Shown piece by piece: positions 1 to 12,500 of a stretch of 40,977 nucleotides of DNA. The translations under genes and the position numbers were made by a program. Below the pieces are notes generated by a model, which did no database searches, was not told the DNA's origin, and worked only from the letters and a program-made list of their open reading frames with translations. The stretch covers positions 1-40,977 of the forward strand of contig QXVZ01008656.1 in assembly GCA_008931825.1 (NCBI GenBank), given 5' to 3'. Origin of the DNA: Phallusia fumigata (taxonomy: Eukaryota; Chordata; Ascidiacea; Phlebobranchia; Ascidiidae). The first letter of the stretch is position 1, and each line of letters opens with the position of its first letter.

Positions 1-157
1 ATTCGACACACTTGTTTGTGAAACTTGTGTCCACAGTTTGGATTTCGTTTTCAGTTTCGTGTGTCTAAGTTGAAGTGACTGAAAATCTTATGTTTAGTTT
101 TTGAACATTTCTAAAGTGTATAAAGCTACAGAACTATAACGCGGTGTTGGTTTTTAC

Positions 158-2499
158 CCAATTCGCGCAAAAAGCATTCGTAGGTTTGTGGATTTCGCTC
201 GGTTAGTGCCACAAAAGCCGCACTTGGTTTTGATTGGTTGGCGATGCATGAAATTGACATCACAAGGTCAGGCACAAGATCGGGGTCAAATACAACATCT
301 GTTGAGAAAGAAGGAATGTTAATCTCTGGCGCCGTCTAGCGGAACGCAGGTCTTACGTGGCATTTGTTACGGTCTAAAATAGTTGAGTGAGTTGAAACTC
401 TTAACAACAGAAATATTTACCGGCAGCGACAATGCAATCTGGTGTAAAATTTTTGCACTCATCAAGTTCTCCCCATACATGCTTCGTGACAATATATTTT
501 TCTGAGAACAAAAGGTGCAATGACTAAATTTTTCTATGGACACAAAAGCAAACACATGTATACTTGTCTTTCAGTACACATAACCTGGGTACTTTATTAT
601 TGTAGTATTCTATTAGTACAGTTATGTAGGGTTTTTTTCTATTACTACAGCTATTGATTCCTTCCGCTCCATTTATTGCAGAATAAATGTTATGTCAAAT
701 AAGATTTGTGTGAACATGTCCCAATCAAACTCCCAATTAAAATAAATGTGTTTTTAAGTACACTAGACAAAACATGTAAATTACTTCCAATACCAATTTT
801 AACTACAAACTTACCTGGACTAATTTGGTTGATTTCAATGTTTTTCTGTAGAAGTGATAAAACAGTTTGGTGGCAGTCAGTAAACATGTATTTACACACA
901 TCGGTGCCTTTCAAAGCAACAAGGCCAGTAAACCCACAACCACTGCCCAATTCCAGAAGGGATGTACCAGAAAATAATTCTTTATTCATCAACATCCATT
1001 CAGCAAGTAGCATTCCACCCTAAACAATAAAAAAATGTTTGCTACAACAGTGGCACCTATATTAGTTCCAAACTGTTTTGGCCAATAAAGAGCTTTTATA
1101 TTTTTTTAATTTTGCAAAAGCTTTCGAAGAGTTAACAAATAAACTTTTATACATGGTAAAAATGTTTTTTAGATTTTTAAAAAATATATATAGAACATTA
1201 TGTCAAAACAAACAGCTTTTGCATTAACAACAACTTATTTGCATGATAAAAATGCCAGTATAAAAGTTTATTTGTTAACTCTTCGAAAGCATGCCAAAGT
1301 CATACCTTCCATGACACCAAGCCCGTGGTCCCACCAGAAATAATGCTTTTGCTTTCTTGCATCACAACAAACTCTTTCGAAGCGGGCTGTAGTAGGCACA
1401 GTTTATTTATTAGTCTACACAAAGCTGCCATCAAAGCACTCACCAAGAAGTGGCTCTTGTGGTAAAACTCAACATCTGTTTCTGATAACAATTTAACATA
1501 CAAACAATAAAGATCCTCACAAACCTCCTTTTTTATAGATTCTACCTGGTGATGTAAAGCATATGGATTTAGAGGCTGCTGGAATTAACAATTGTATTTA
1601 CATTACCATACTTTATTTAATATCCATTTCACAAAAGCCTTTCTGTAGCTTAGCAAAGGTGGGAATTTTCTAGCCACATGGTGATCAATTGTCTGCATAG
1701 AAGCACAAAGGAGGAATAAAAGCTTAAAAAATAGCAAGAATTGCTCTTCTTTTAAGGCTTACATGCTGTGTTTAATCAAAATAGCAAGAATTTAAGCTTA
1801 CATGCTACGCTAACATGGTATTGCTTACTGCACTAATGATATGTTGTTGACAATCTTCAGACCAAGTGTTGTGGTTTTGTCTGGGGTGAATTTTACATTT
1901 CAGCACATTGTCAAACCCCTGAAAAATTTTTAACGTTTAATCAACTCATTCGAAGTGGTTTGTGAACATTTATTTTTTTTTTATCTGGACATACAAAAAG
2001 TGTTACAAACACAACCGTAGCAATCCAAGTTTTTGTTCACCAATTATAGTAGCCGAATCTTTGTTTCCTGTATTTACAAATTCGTCAAGGTTTTTCTAAG
2101 TGCCTTTTAACAGCTTTCATTTACTCTACTCTTCATTAACCCTCATGAACCTTTCGTTCTAATCTAAAATATTTGCAAATTCGGTGTGCTCCACTTTATG
2201 CAGGTGCAAATTTTCAGCATCCAAAACCCTAATAAATTAAAAGACATTCAATGACTTGTTTGTTTGCTGAGGTGCTAGACGCGCTTTGCTCTTAACAATA
2301 TCTCCTGAAAAATGGCAATACCACAACCACTGCAATTCCGTCAATCCCCACCAAGAAATCCCGGATGCTGTGTCACCGCGCATCAAGACATTTAAGCACC
2401 TAATAAACTTATTGTACCTACCTTGTGAAAATCCCACTGAAACCGTCGTAGAGGAACTTCAGCCAAAAACTGCAAAGTGATCTGGGACTCGGACTCCAT
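158..2499 (-). CDS. EEF2KMT: EEF2KMT/FAM86-type protein-lysine methyltransferase (3' end unresolved)
   Basis: Predicted SAM-dependent seven-beta-strand methyltransferase; the vertebrate relative trimethylates a lysine of elongation factor 2 in the cytosol. Seven exons join in phase: 2499-2422, 1918-1829, 1578-1444, 1386-1306, 1019-815, 501-421, 298-158 (about 270 residues). Recognisable pieces in order: the family N-terminus FLAEVPLRRFQW; ESKSIISGGTTGLVSW ahead of the catalytic domain; the SAM-binding motif I LLELGSGCGFTGL; FTDCHQTVL; PDCIVAADVVFDPDLV, split across the 501-421 and 298-158 exons; and VALTERNPQTYECFLREL near the C-terminus. I start at the ATG at 2499, just before the conserved N-terminus; the frame stays open upstream to another ATG at 2598, so the start is not certain. 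After 158 the donor reads G|GTAAAAAC and the last exon is not resolved. A splice to an acceptor near 80 would give a stop after four more residues, and read-through of 158 would stop after a short tail. The exon at 1918-1829 is the least conserved. Confidence 0.9.
1120..1290. repeat. Foldback/MITE-like element with perfect 32-bp inverted arms
   Basis: The arms at 1120-1151 (beginning GCTTTCGAAGAGTTAACAAA) and 1259-1290 are exact reverse complements over 32 bp, separated by 107 bp of AT-rich DNA. The element sits wholly inside the EEF2KMT intron between 1019 and 1306, and ends only 15 bp from the donor of the upstream exon. No clear target-site duplication was identified and no coding capacity is present. 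Confidence 0.8.
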
Positions 2500-3509
2500 T
2501 GCATGTTTACAACTACAATTAGTCATACATGACGCCTGACAAGGACCCCACGAGGTTTGACCATAGATAACATAACCACTTGTCTTGGCTGCGTGCAAAT
2601 TTAATTAAAATGGAAGTATGTGGTGAACACTTTTCTGTAACTGTCCCCTTTGCCTTTACAGCTGGTTCCAATTAAAACTGATACCAAATAAAACAAAAAA
2701 TGCATATGCAGGTGCGCCTTGCAGTTACAAAGCAGCAAACCCGTCGTCAGTGGCATTCTTTCGTTTGAACAATATACGAACCTCTAACTGACGGTTTTAT
2801 AATTCTTCACAAAGAAAAGCTAAACATTAGATCAGAAGATATGCTTCAAGACAAAGGCGACTATTAAAATTTGCACGCGACAGTATAAAATTAAAAAAGC
2901 AAAATTACAACAACTTTCGAATCAGATAATGATGATGCAGGCAATCATTATTTTGATAATACAGAATCTAGCAAAACACGAAAAAAAACAGGAAAAAATA
3001 TACATCCGCGTAGCAACCATATAGTTCACGTGTTTTTTCTACTATGTACAGTGCACAGAACAATTACAAAAAATACGTCTACAAATACAACCAGGTATTT
3101 TTTGAAAAGTTTAGAATTTATTTGCGATCTAATTTTTAACATGCTAACTAAGAAAAGGGCAAAATTTAACACAAAAATTCTCATATGTAGTTGTTTAACC
3201 TTTTCGGCAAATTGCCTATACTTGGTTAGTCAGAAATATAAAACTGCTTTCCAAGATGAACAAGTGTGAGTAACTAATGATGAACTATATTGTAAACAAA
3301 TCATTCACCGCTACAAAAAAACCATTGCGGTCATACGGAAAGTATTGTAATCAAACAAACAGCTTTCTAGAGATATGAGACAGAATCCAGCAATCTATCG
3401 CCTGATATATATTTAAGCTATAACCGCTCAACAAGAGATTTCGACCCTTCGGAGACCCTTGTTCAACCTATTGTGCTGGTCAGTACAGTAATGCGCACAA
3501 TACAGGAGT
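2500..3509. other. Intergenic stretch between EEF2KMT and the exchanger
   Basis: About 1 kb between the EEF2KMT start and the exchanger stop codon. It must hold the EEF2KMT promoter and the exchanger 3' UTR. It is AT-rich, and I saw no convincing exon, repeat or exact AATAAA on the minus strand. An open frame at 3030-3269 on the plus strand has no recognisable motif. Confidence 0.5.
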
Positions 3510-6500
3510 TTAGAAGCCGGCAATGACTCCTGTTGACTGCAGGGAAGACAAGAGAATATACAGAACCCATAGGAGCACGAAAAAGGCCCCAGTGGCGTAT
3601 TTGGGTCCGTTCGGTCCTCCCATTTCGGCGTTGCCGAATATTTTCAGATGTCGGCGAGCGACCAACGTGAAAATGCAGATGATGGCCGAAATCGAGTAAA
3701 GCGCCACACTGAAACCGATTTGGCCGGCCGGAACGACAAAGTCTTGGTTCTGAAAAAATGGTAAAATAGGTTTTTGAAAGTGCTAGCACCTGTACAGGGT
3801 ACAAATCAGTACCACAGCGTAAGAGCAGAAAGCTGGTTGACCTTTTCAAACTGTTTAGACACAATCTACCGGCAAAGTTTCCCGCCGGCGGATCTTTTAC
3901 CATATTTTGCTCCTGAGAAACAACACTTGTTTTCTCGAGCTGGCGTAGCATCGCAACACGAGTCGGTCGAAAAAAAATGCTTCCTAGATAACTTGTAGCG
4001 CCCCCTGAAAGCTTAACACAGTCCCGGATATTTTACGTTGCGTCATTTGTACAAAAATACGCGTTAATTGTNAATCAGTACCAAAGTGACACAGCATAAG
4101 AGCAGAAAGCAGATACGCGGGTGGGTATAAAGCTGGTTGACTTATTCAAACTGTTTAGACACAATCTCCCGGTAAAGTTTACCGCCGGCGGATTTTTTAC
4201 CATATTTTGCTCCTGAGAAACAACACTTGTTTTCTCGAGCTGGCGTAGCATCGCAACACGAGTCGGTCGAAAAAAATGCTCCCTAGATAATTTGTAGCGT
4301 CCCCTGAAAGCTTAACACAGTCCCGGATATTTTACGTGGCGTCATTTGTACAAAAATACGCGTTAATTGTATCTTGTGCTTCAGTCGTTACTTCCTGCGA
4401 TTTCGCCATGCACACTACAAATTTAACATGCCAAACTTACACGTGTTTGAGGAATCAGAATACTGTAAATATTTACACAAAAAAAAACAGTCAAAATGGA
4501 CGTACCGCCTTGACTTTCCAGTAGATGGCGGCCATGAGCCAGGGAAGGCCAAGACCAAGAAACACGTTGACACTGTTACTTCCAGTGACATTTCCTATAC
4601 TGTTGTCGGCATATTTCTCCTGAAGTGCAGCGGTTTTGCTGGCGAACAGATCGGGCAACGATGTTCCCAAAGCGACGATGGTAATTGCGTTAATCGTAGG
4701 CTGCAAGCACATAGAGAAGTCTAAAGGCCTAATAGCTTGTTGAGAAAATTCAGTTCCGATATTGTTGGATAGTTTTAAACGACACAGTTAAACTACTATT
4801 GCCATAGCGTACGGGATCTTATCCAAGGTTTACCCGCAAGAGCTTACCTCGAGATTGATAAGACAACCGAATATACTAGCCAGATCACTGATGATAGCTG
4901 TCAGACCGATAAGGGCCACAAGAGCGGCACAAAAGCAAGCCCAGCCACCCCATATACTTGGCGGAGGAAGGCAAGCGAATATCACCTGCAACAAACAAAC
5001 GTAAATAAGCCATTGGGATTTTAATCTACGAGGCAAAACATGTAATGTTGATCGGCGTTTTTGGCAATCAAAATCAGTTGAAGGCTGATAGCGGTCAATA
5101 CAAACGGGTTTGTTCCCACAAATATTTGTGTTATTATCCTGGCAATGTCCATAATAGGAAAATCCATAATAACGTGTAGGAAATCCATAATAACTTGCAA
5201 GCAAATAGTAGTTACAAACTTTGGGGGATAAATTGGATATGTCAGTTAAGTTCGACAAAGCACATTGGTATGGTGAAGTGTAACTTTAAACGTTATAAAC
5301 AAACAAGACAAAACAAACAGCAAACATTGCTGATTTGGAAACATTACCTTGAATCCAAAGGTCATAAAGTGCATGACGTAATCACCGCCAGTCGCGTTTT
5401 CTACGTCACCACCGTTGACGTTCATAGCTTGTGTAAACTGGTCAGCCCACGACTGCGAGCCCAGTTTCATCTTGGAAAGTTTCAAGTGAGTTTTGGCGAC
5501 GATGCGACGCACTAGGCCGTCGAATTCTGCAAAAAGGTTGTAAGGATAGAATTTAAAGCGAGTGCTACGATTGCCATAAGGCTTTTTGGTGGAAAGTAAC
5601 AATTTCATGTCTGATTTTAGGATCTTTCGTAGAAATTCGTTATTTCCAGGCTGTTTGTAATTTTGTCCAGTTAAGAATGCGTTTGAACCTGAGGTTAAGT
5701 TTAAAATGTTCCGTTTCTATGTTTTAAAAGAATAGGGAAACTGCCTTCAAAGCTGTTTTCATTTTTATCCTGGTGTGTTCTATTTCGCGCTTTGAGTGTT
5801 ATTCCTTAGGACCCTAAGGAAGACGACCTGGACGTCGAAACATCGGTACGAGTAATACATTTGCCAGAAGAGAAAACTTATGCATAGACATACCGTCATC
5901 TCCAACAATAGTCACAATCGTCTTTTGTGTGTGACCCAGGGATGCTCCACCAGAGGCGCTCAAGAGAGTAAGCTGTTTAAAAAACAACAGATGACAATGA
6001 CGCACTGGCACCACAGATGTCCCTTAACAGCCATCAAATACGATCGAAAATCTTTAATTGCTATTGATATACTCAAGAACCTTGCAAATCGTATTAGTTA
6101 TTATCTTCCTATCACATGTGAGATTTATCGCCCTGCTTATCCATAATTAATCGTTAAAATTGATACCAACGGCTTGTGTTGTTGGAAAAGAGGTCTCGTA
6201 TCGATCTGCGATATTTACGAAAGCGAAAGGTCCATAATCTCGCACATTTATTACTTGGGCCGAATGGTGCTTAATAGCGATTTAGTCTAGACTTGTATTT
6301 GTGTGCAATGGCTGCAAATTGTCATAAGAGGTTTGATTAAGCATTTGCGAGTGCAAGAAGGCCGGCCACGCAAAAACGGTGTTTCAGGAAATAGACGAAG
6401 CAAATCATATCCTTGATTACTATTTACTAAATATAGGATAGCGCACTAGTAGACACTGATCGACCGAAGGTGTTGTGTGTGGTTGAGAACCCTGCATTCC

Positions 6501-9500
6501 ATGCTGACACTCCGACGAGCAAACAAAGTTAGTTTGGTCGGCAAATATTGTGGTGGGAAAGTTGGACATCCTTTCACAAGTTAACAAACACACGGATGAC
6601 AGTTCTCGTGCGCATTTTACAACGATGAACGCCTAGCAAACTGACAAACAGATTAAATTTATGTGAATTTAATGAACAATACGTTACAGTTGAGATATAA
6701 AGATGACACGCTCATGTTCAGCAACTGCTTCAGCTTTGAGATTGAAACCTTACCTGAAAGTTCTCGTCTTTCTTGGTTTTATGGTCGTTGATGATCGGTA
6801 ACTCAATGTTTTTCTCATCCTCACCGTGTTCGAACGTCACTTTACCACTTCTTCCGGTAAAATCCTTGCCCTCCTTCGCTGTTAGGTCAATGGATCTACA
6901 CACAACATTGTTGAAAATTAAAATCACACAAAAAATACTTTCATTTTCCCAGAAGCACACCAGTGTTGCATAAAGCCAACGATCAGACCAAGTTGTAAAA
7001 AGCATATGTTTGGCTCCTGGGAAAAAAGGTACGCAATAAATTCTTAAGATTTTGCAGCGATAGAAGAAACTGCATGAAGCAGAAGGTTAAACGATTTTAA
7101 AACAGTATACACGTCAATACATAGGCGAAAAACAGGCCTACACATAATATCTTACAACTTACAAGTCATATACCCCGCGCTCCCAGGGTCGTACCGTGGC
7201 ATTCAAACAAAGCAACCGGCAATTTAAAAGCGTGGAACAATGCAAGGGCGCGTCCCTTCTATGTAAGTAGCTATTTGCGCAGTCAACTCGTAATTCGTGG
7301 CTTTACAATGAATGGAGTTGATTTGCAGATAAATAAATGTCTCAATAGCCCCACAACGTCGACATCGAATTAATCGCACAGGTGAATGTAATTTACCAAC
7401 CAGTGTTCAATAACGTTATTGATTTCGTAGAAGAGTCTCCAATTTCACTACTGCTACGTACAGCTAACAAAAGTACCACACGGTGGCAGTAAAGATTCAG
7501 TTCACCCAAAATGACTTTAAAAAAACCATCATTTCCAGGTGTTCGAATCACATTGTACGAAGGGCACGGTTCGAAAAAATCTATCTTCACTAGGAATTTG
7601 ATGGCCACCGGGCCATAGTCGGAAGTTTAATTATTTTTAGCCGTTATTCAAGCACTACGTAATTCCCAGGGCAGGGCTGTGGCAGTTGAAATGCCAAACC
7701 AGCGCAAACCCAAGCAACACGCACTATACAAAGACAATTGTCGCAAGGGTGTGGCTGCAATACCATTAATCTTCTATTGAACAAACACAAAAGGGCAAAG
7801 AGACACTTTGTCCTACGCCCTGTTCGCGCACGACTGTTGGCGAGCAAACGTTTTCGACGTAATGTTTGCTTTTAATGTCCGACGCTACAAACGTGCGTGG
7901 GGTCGAATTCAGCGACAAACGCATCAATCACGGAAATGGTATTTCTATTTTAGGTTAGGCGCATACAGTTTCGACGTAAACAGCACGTACCCAATCCATG
8001 CGTATAATCGTTAAGGGGATCGGTTGTTTTAAGCCAGTATTTCTCAACCCCACAGCCCGTAAAAGGTTGTCGTGAGCCTGCGACCATATTGCGACGTACA
8101 AAAATACCTTTACCTCACTTTATATTTTTTTACTATTGCTTGTTGTGCACAATCTCGTTTGTTGCGCACAACTACCTTTCAGCAGTAAATATATTGCTTG
8201 CATTATTTTACATTTTCATTTAGCCTGCGGTTGGTTATGACGCGGCAAAACCAGTCCAAGGCCCAAAAAGATTGAGTGGCTCGGCTTTAGTGATGGAAGT
8301 CCTTCGAGAGAAATTGGGCTTATATTAGACGATGTCGTTTATTTGGTGGACATGATTTGTTGTTGAAGTAATCATGAAAGACACGACTTTGAGTAGTGAG
8401 TCAGTAGGTGTATAAAGTAACATGGTAAATGAACCATACGTGTCAACCACCTCCATCTAAATCCTGGCCGAAACAAAGCACTGGTATACTTGGCAACACT
8501 TACTTCCATTCCACTTCAACAACGCCGTCTGCTCCGTTTGTGCGTTGTATTGGAATATACGAGGTCCCAACACTCTCCTTCACAAGGTAGCTTGGCTTTG
8601 TGAACTCAACCGTACCGGGTTCTGTAAATACACAAAGTTATGATTTTCGTTAAGTATTGTTAGAAGGTGGCTATAATACAGTATATGTGAATAACATAAC
8701 ATGTGCGGTTTTTCATTCAGAGCATTTCACAAATGTCACCAAATGGATCTCATTTACATGCCAGACAAGTTAAACCTTCAAAGCAAACCCACAAACAAGC
8801 AATTTTCTCCCATCAAGATCTTGGAGCGGCCAATTGTGCGGGAGCATCCGTAAATTGCAAAACCGCATAATAGGAGTTAGATCAAGTACTCGTCGCTCGC
8901 AATCGTGCGTTCCATCCTTCGTTGGTTAGATGAACGCGTTTTCATGCATATTTTATACGCGCGCTGGCAAAGAACAAGCCTTTTTTTGCAAGCAATGCGC
9001 ATGGACTTGAATGCTGCTAAGCCGACGTTGACAATACGTTAAGTGCCCGGTGCTAGTTTCAGATAGTTTTAAAAAACCCTTCACCTAGTTGCGTGATATT
9101 CATTATGGTTGAAACTACAAAACGTTTGCAACACGTTTCTGGGGGAGACAAGCTGTGCCAAAACTAACTAAACTAATGCGAAAATGCGACCTGCATTATA
9201 CGCCTTTATGTATTACTTTTGGCCACAGAGCTGCTAACAGGCGACACAACTGTGGGTGTTTTGCATACGTAGTAGTCCGACACAGCAATAGTGAAAAACA
9301 GTGTTCAACAGACAAAGTGGCATTCAAAGTTACAATTAATAGTCTATCATGGGACAAACAAGACGAGCGCCTAAAATGCTTTTGCATTCGGACCATCTGT
9401 TTCATTGTTTTGCCAAAGAAAAGTCCAATGGTGCATGAGTTTTTTCGATGATCAATATTTTGTAATATACTTGTCAACACAATTCAAACTGACCGTCGTC

Positions 9501-12500
9501 ATTGATGATCGTGATCTGGTTGATGACCTTACGACCGAGGGACACGTAATCGTTATCGTCATTAGCGTTGACGTCACGATCGGGAAGGGACAGCTTGACG
9601 AAAAATGTCTCGTCCGGTTCCCACACGTTGTCGTCGATTATCTCGATTTCAATGGTTTGCCGGGAATCCTGCGGTTAAAAGAATTGTTTTCATCGTTTAA
9701 ACGCGAAAAAGCGAGAGTTATTATTTAGACAAAGGTGGTGGTATCATGGCAACGCCTTCATTAATTGAAGACTTTACAAGAGAAAAAAGGGATTTCACTT
9801 TGTTTAAAGGTCTATTTTTTCTGGGTATGGAATTCTATCGTATTTGGCCTTAAATTTACTGGACGCAGATAAAGCCTTTCCATAACCATTAATTTAAAAA
9901 AGCCTGGGCAAAAAGTATATTCAACCCGACAATTTCAGTGTTATATATGTATGTGGCCTTTATATTGGTACACGACACTGCGGTAACGTACAACACACAT
10001 AGTTGTAGGTTTCAAAATATCGTTTGATATTCACCTTGGGTTTAAATGTGAGAAGGCCTTGCGAAGCGACGTAATCTTCTCCGGCATTAGCGGTTCCATC
10101 GATCGTTTCGTAACTGAAAGACAAACACATCGGTAAAATAACATACTCAAGTTTGTTAATCATTGATATATAGTGAAAGGTTATCAGTAAACAGCGGAGG
10201 GAGCGTTTGCCTTGTTCGATTAGTAATGTGTGTCTGTCTGGTTTCGTCGTAGAAAGCAACCATATTTGGAGTGTCTAACACATGCGCAAATCCTAGCCAT
10301 ATGATTGCCAAAAAACGTGGTTCCTTTCCTTGTTTGAGTTAATTAAATGTTAATCCGACTTTTTTCATTTTTACATTAGGCAAGTACATCAAACGTGCCT
10401 TCGTTGACTAAACAACGAGTTTTTTAAGTTTTTGACCAGTTTTTTCTGCTCTAGGCAGGAAAAGGTGCTATTTTACAATCCATTAACATTAGTATCACTT
10501 TTTCACAGCTTGCGTTCAACATTGTTTGACAAGAACCAAAGCGTGAAGAGGCCGCAAAGCGTCATCAGATCGCGACCTTACGTGCGTACTACGAAGAAAA
10601 TGAGGCCGACACGCAGGTCAAGCGAACCGTGTCTGCGCTGTTTACGTGGAAGGTTTGCGGTATCAAGAAAATTTGCACGAAAGCAAAAACGCTTGTGGTC
10701 TTACTGCTGAAGAACAAACCGCACTCAGTGCTGGATATTGTGACCTCCTCCTGTGGCCCTTGAACCAAAGCCACAAAATTTAATTTGCTACACCACTAGA
10801 AACGTTTCATCGAATAAATTCCGCCTTAGCATTCGTACCCTGCGGAGCGTAAGCTACATCCTTGACAATGTATTAATCGTTCAAAATTGGGAATAGGTTC
10901 TGTGCGATTGAGAAGAAAATGTTAAATAAGCGCAAGTTGCGTAACGAAGATGGCTCCAACTTAGTGGAATCAGATGGTTTGACCGAAATTGAAGTCACCA
11001 ACTTCAAAGCCAGTGGTTCCCCATTCATTCATGATAAGTCTAATATTTCTTTGTAGTAGGTGGACAGGTGGTTCCAAACCGTTTATTTTTACTTCATGTC
11101 ACTTCTTGCCTACTAGAGGAGGAATGAATAGTTGCAAATTTAGCAAAGGGGGAGTGCACAAAAAAGATTGGGGACCACTGTTTTAAGCAATCAAACAAAA
11201 CGAAAAAACAAAACTGCAGTAAGGCAGGCTGAGCAACCGTGGGCTCACTACGAGCACAACGCATTTAGGAGTTGTTTAGTCCACCGAGGATAAAAATGAA
11301 ACAAACAAAGAAGATCTGGTAACAACTAAAAATAAACATGAGTAATCTCACATTCGCATTTTTCTGTATTTACGCATAGGTCACGAAAAAGAACGCAATT
11401 NGAATCAGATGGTTTGGCCGAAATTGAAGTCACCAACTTCAAAGCCAGTGGTTCCCCATTCAATCATGATAAGTCTAATATTTCTTTGCAGTAGGTGGAC
11501 CGGTGGTTCCAAACTGTTTATTTTTACTTTATGTCACTTCTTGCCTACTAGAGGAGGAATGAATAGTCTCAAATTTAGCAAAGGGGGAATGCACAAAAAA
11601 GATTGGGGACCACTGTTTTAAGCAATCAAATAAAACGTAAAAAACAAAACTGCAGTAAGGCAGGCTGAGCAACCGTGGGCTCACTACGAACACAACGTAC
11701 TTAGGAGTTGTTTAGTCCGCCGAGGATAAAAATGAAACAAACAAAGAAGATCTGGTAACAACTAACAATAAACATGAGTAATCTCACATTCGCATTTTTC
11801 TGTGTTTACGCATAGGTCACGAAAAAGAACGCAATTGACAAAAAGAATCTGCGGTCAGTGCGCGATTATCCCACGGCGCTGTTGCCAGCGTAGTGTAAGA
11901 ATCGTGACCTTTTAAAATGCGCCAGGCGAAGCCAAAATTCTGCGTGGCATTTATACGCCGCACACGTTGTAACGGATCGTGCCACGTCGAGGCATAACTT
12001 TTCAAAGGTCGCTAGAGTTTTACGTCTTCTACGTTGCGAACCAAGAAATGCTGTTGGAGCATTTTTTGCCAACAGTTGGTTTTCAAATCAATTCAAACCC
12101 GCCGTTTTCCCGCTACAACGAGAGTATTGTTCTTTCTGAAGAGATGAACAAACAAAAAACGCCACCACCGTGTTAATATTTAAACCCGAATTTTGACTTA
12201 TAGCACGTTTCTCACTTCCACGCATATAAATCATCCTTGTTTCTAAGCCACAGTAAGTTGGCAACATTGTGCTTTTCCGCACAGCCGGCCCGAGTGCCGC
12301 CGAACGTACAATGCGCAAATAAAAATGAGTTTTACAAATATCTAACTCCACTAAAACCTTATTTAATTAGGATAATCATCTCTATTTGCTGTTTGCGATT
12401 TGCCCAAAGTGTGCATTTGATGCTGATTGTGACTTCTTTACAACATCGTACCGGGTGACTTCACAAACCCTCATAAGGAGAAATGTAAGTACAGGAATAC

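Larger units (their letters stand above)
10967..11836. repeat. Direct duplication flanking a single N (11401), probable assembly overlap
   Basis: The stretch 10967-11400 recurs at 11402-11836 with scattered single-base differences (for example GGTTTGACCG versus GGTTTGGCCG). The unit is about 434 bp and the copies abut the N at 11401. As at 4072, this looks like two alleles of one locus placed side by side. A true tandem duplication would not be expected to have its boundary exactly at an N. Confidence 0.8.

Noticed and set aside
675..755. Minus-strand stretch reading FDWDMFTQIL, first taken for the next EEF2KMT exon because the family has LDWD here
   Set aside because: It soon hits a stop with no donor, while the segment at 501-421 fits in phase and continues into PDCIVAADVVFDPD, the true conserved motif.
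706..1023. Plus-strand open frame of 105 codons
   Set aside because: It is the antisense shadow of the EEF2KMT catalytic exon at 1019-815.
8027..8043. hAT-like terminus CAGTATTTCTCAACCCC
   Set aside because: No matching opposite end was found nearby, so an element cannot be delimited.
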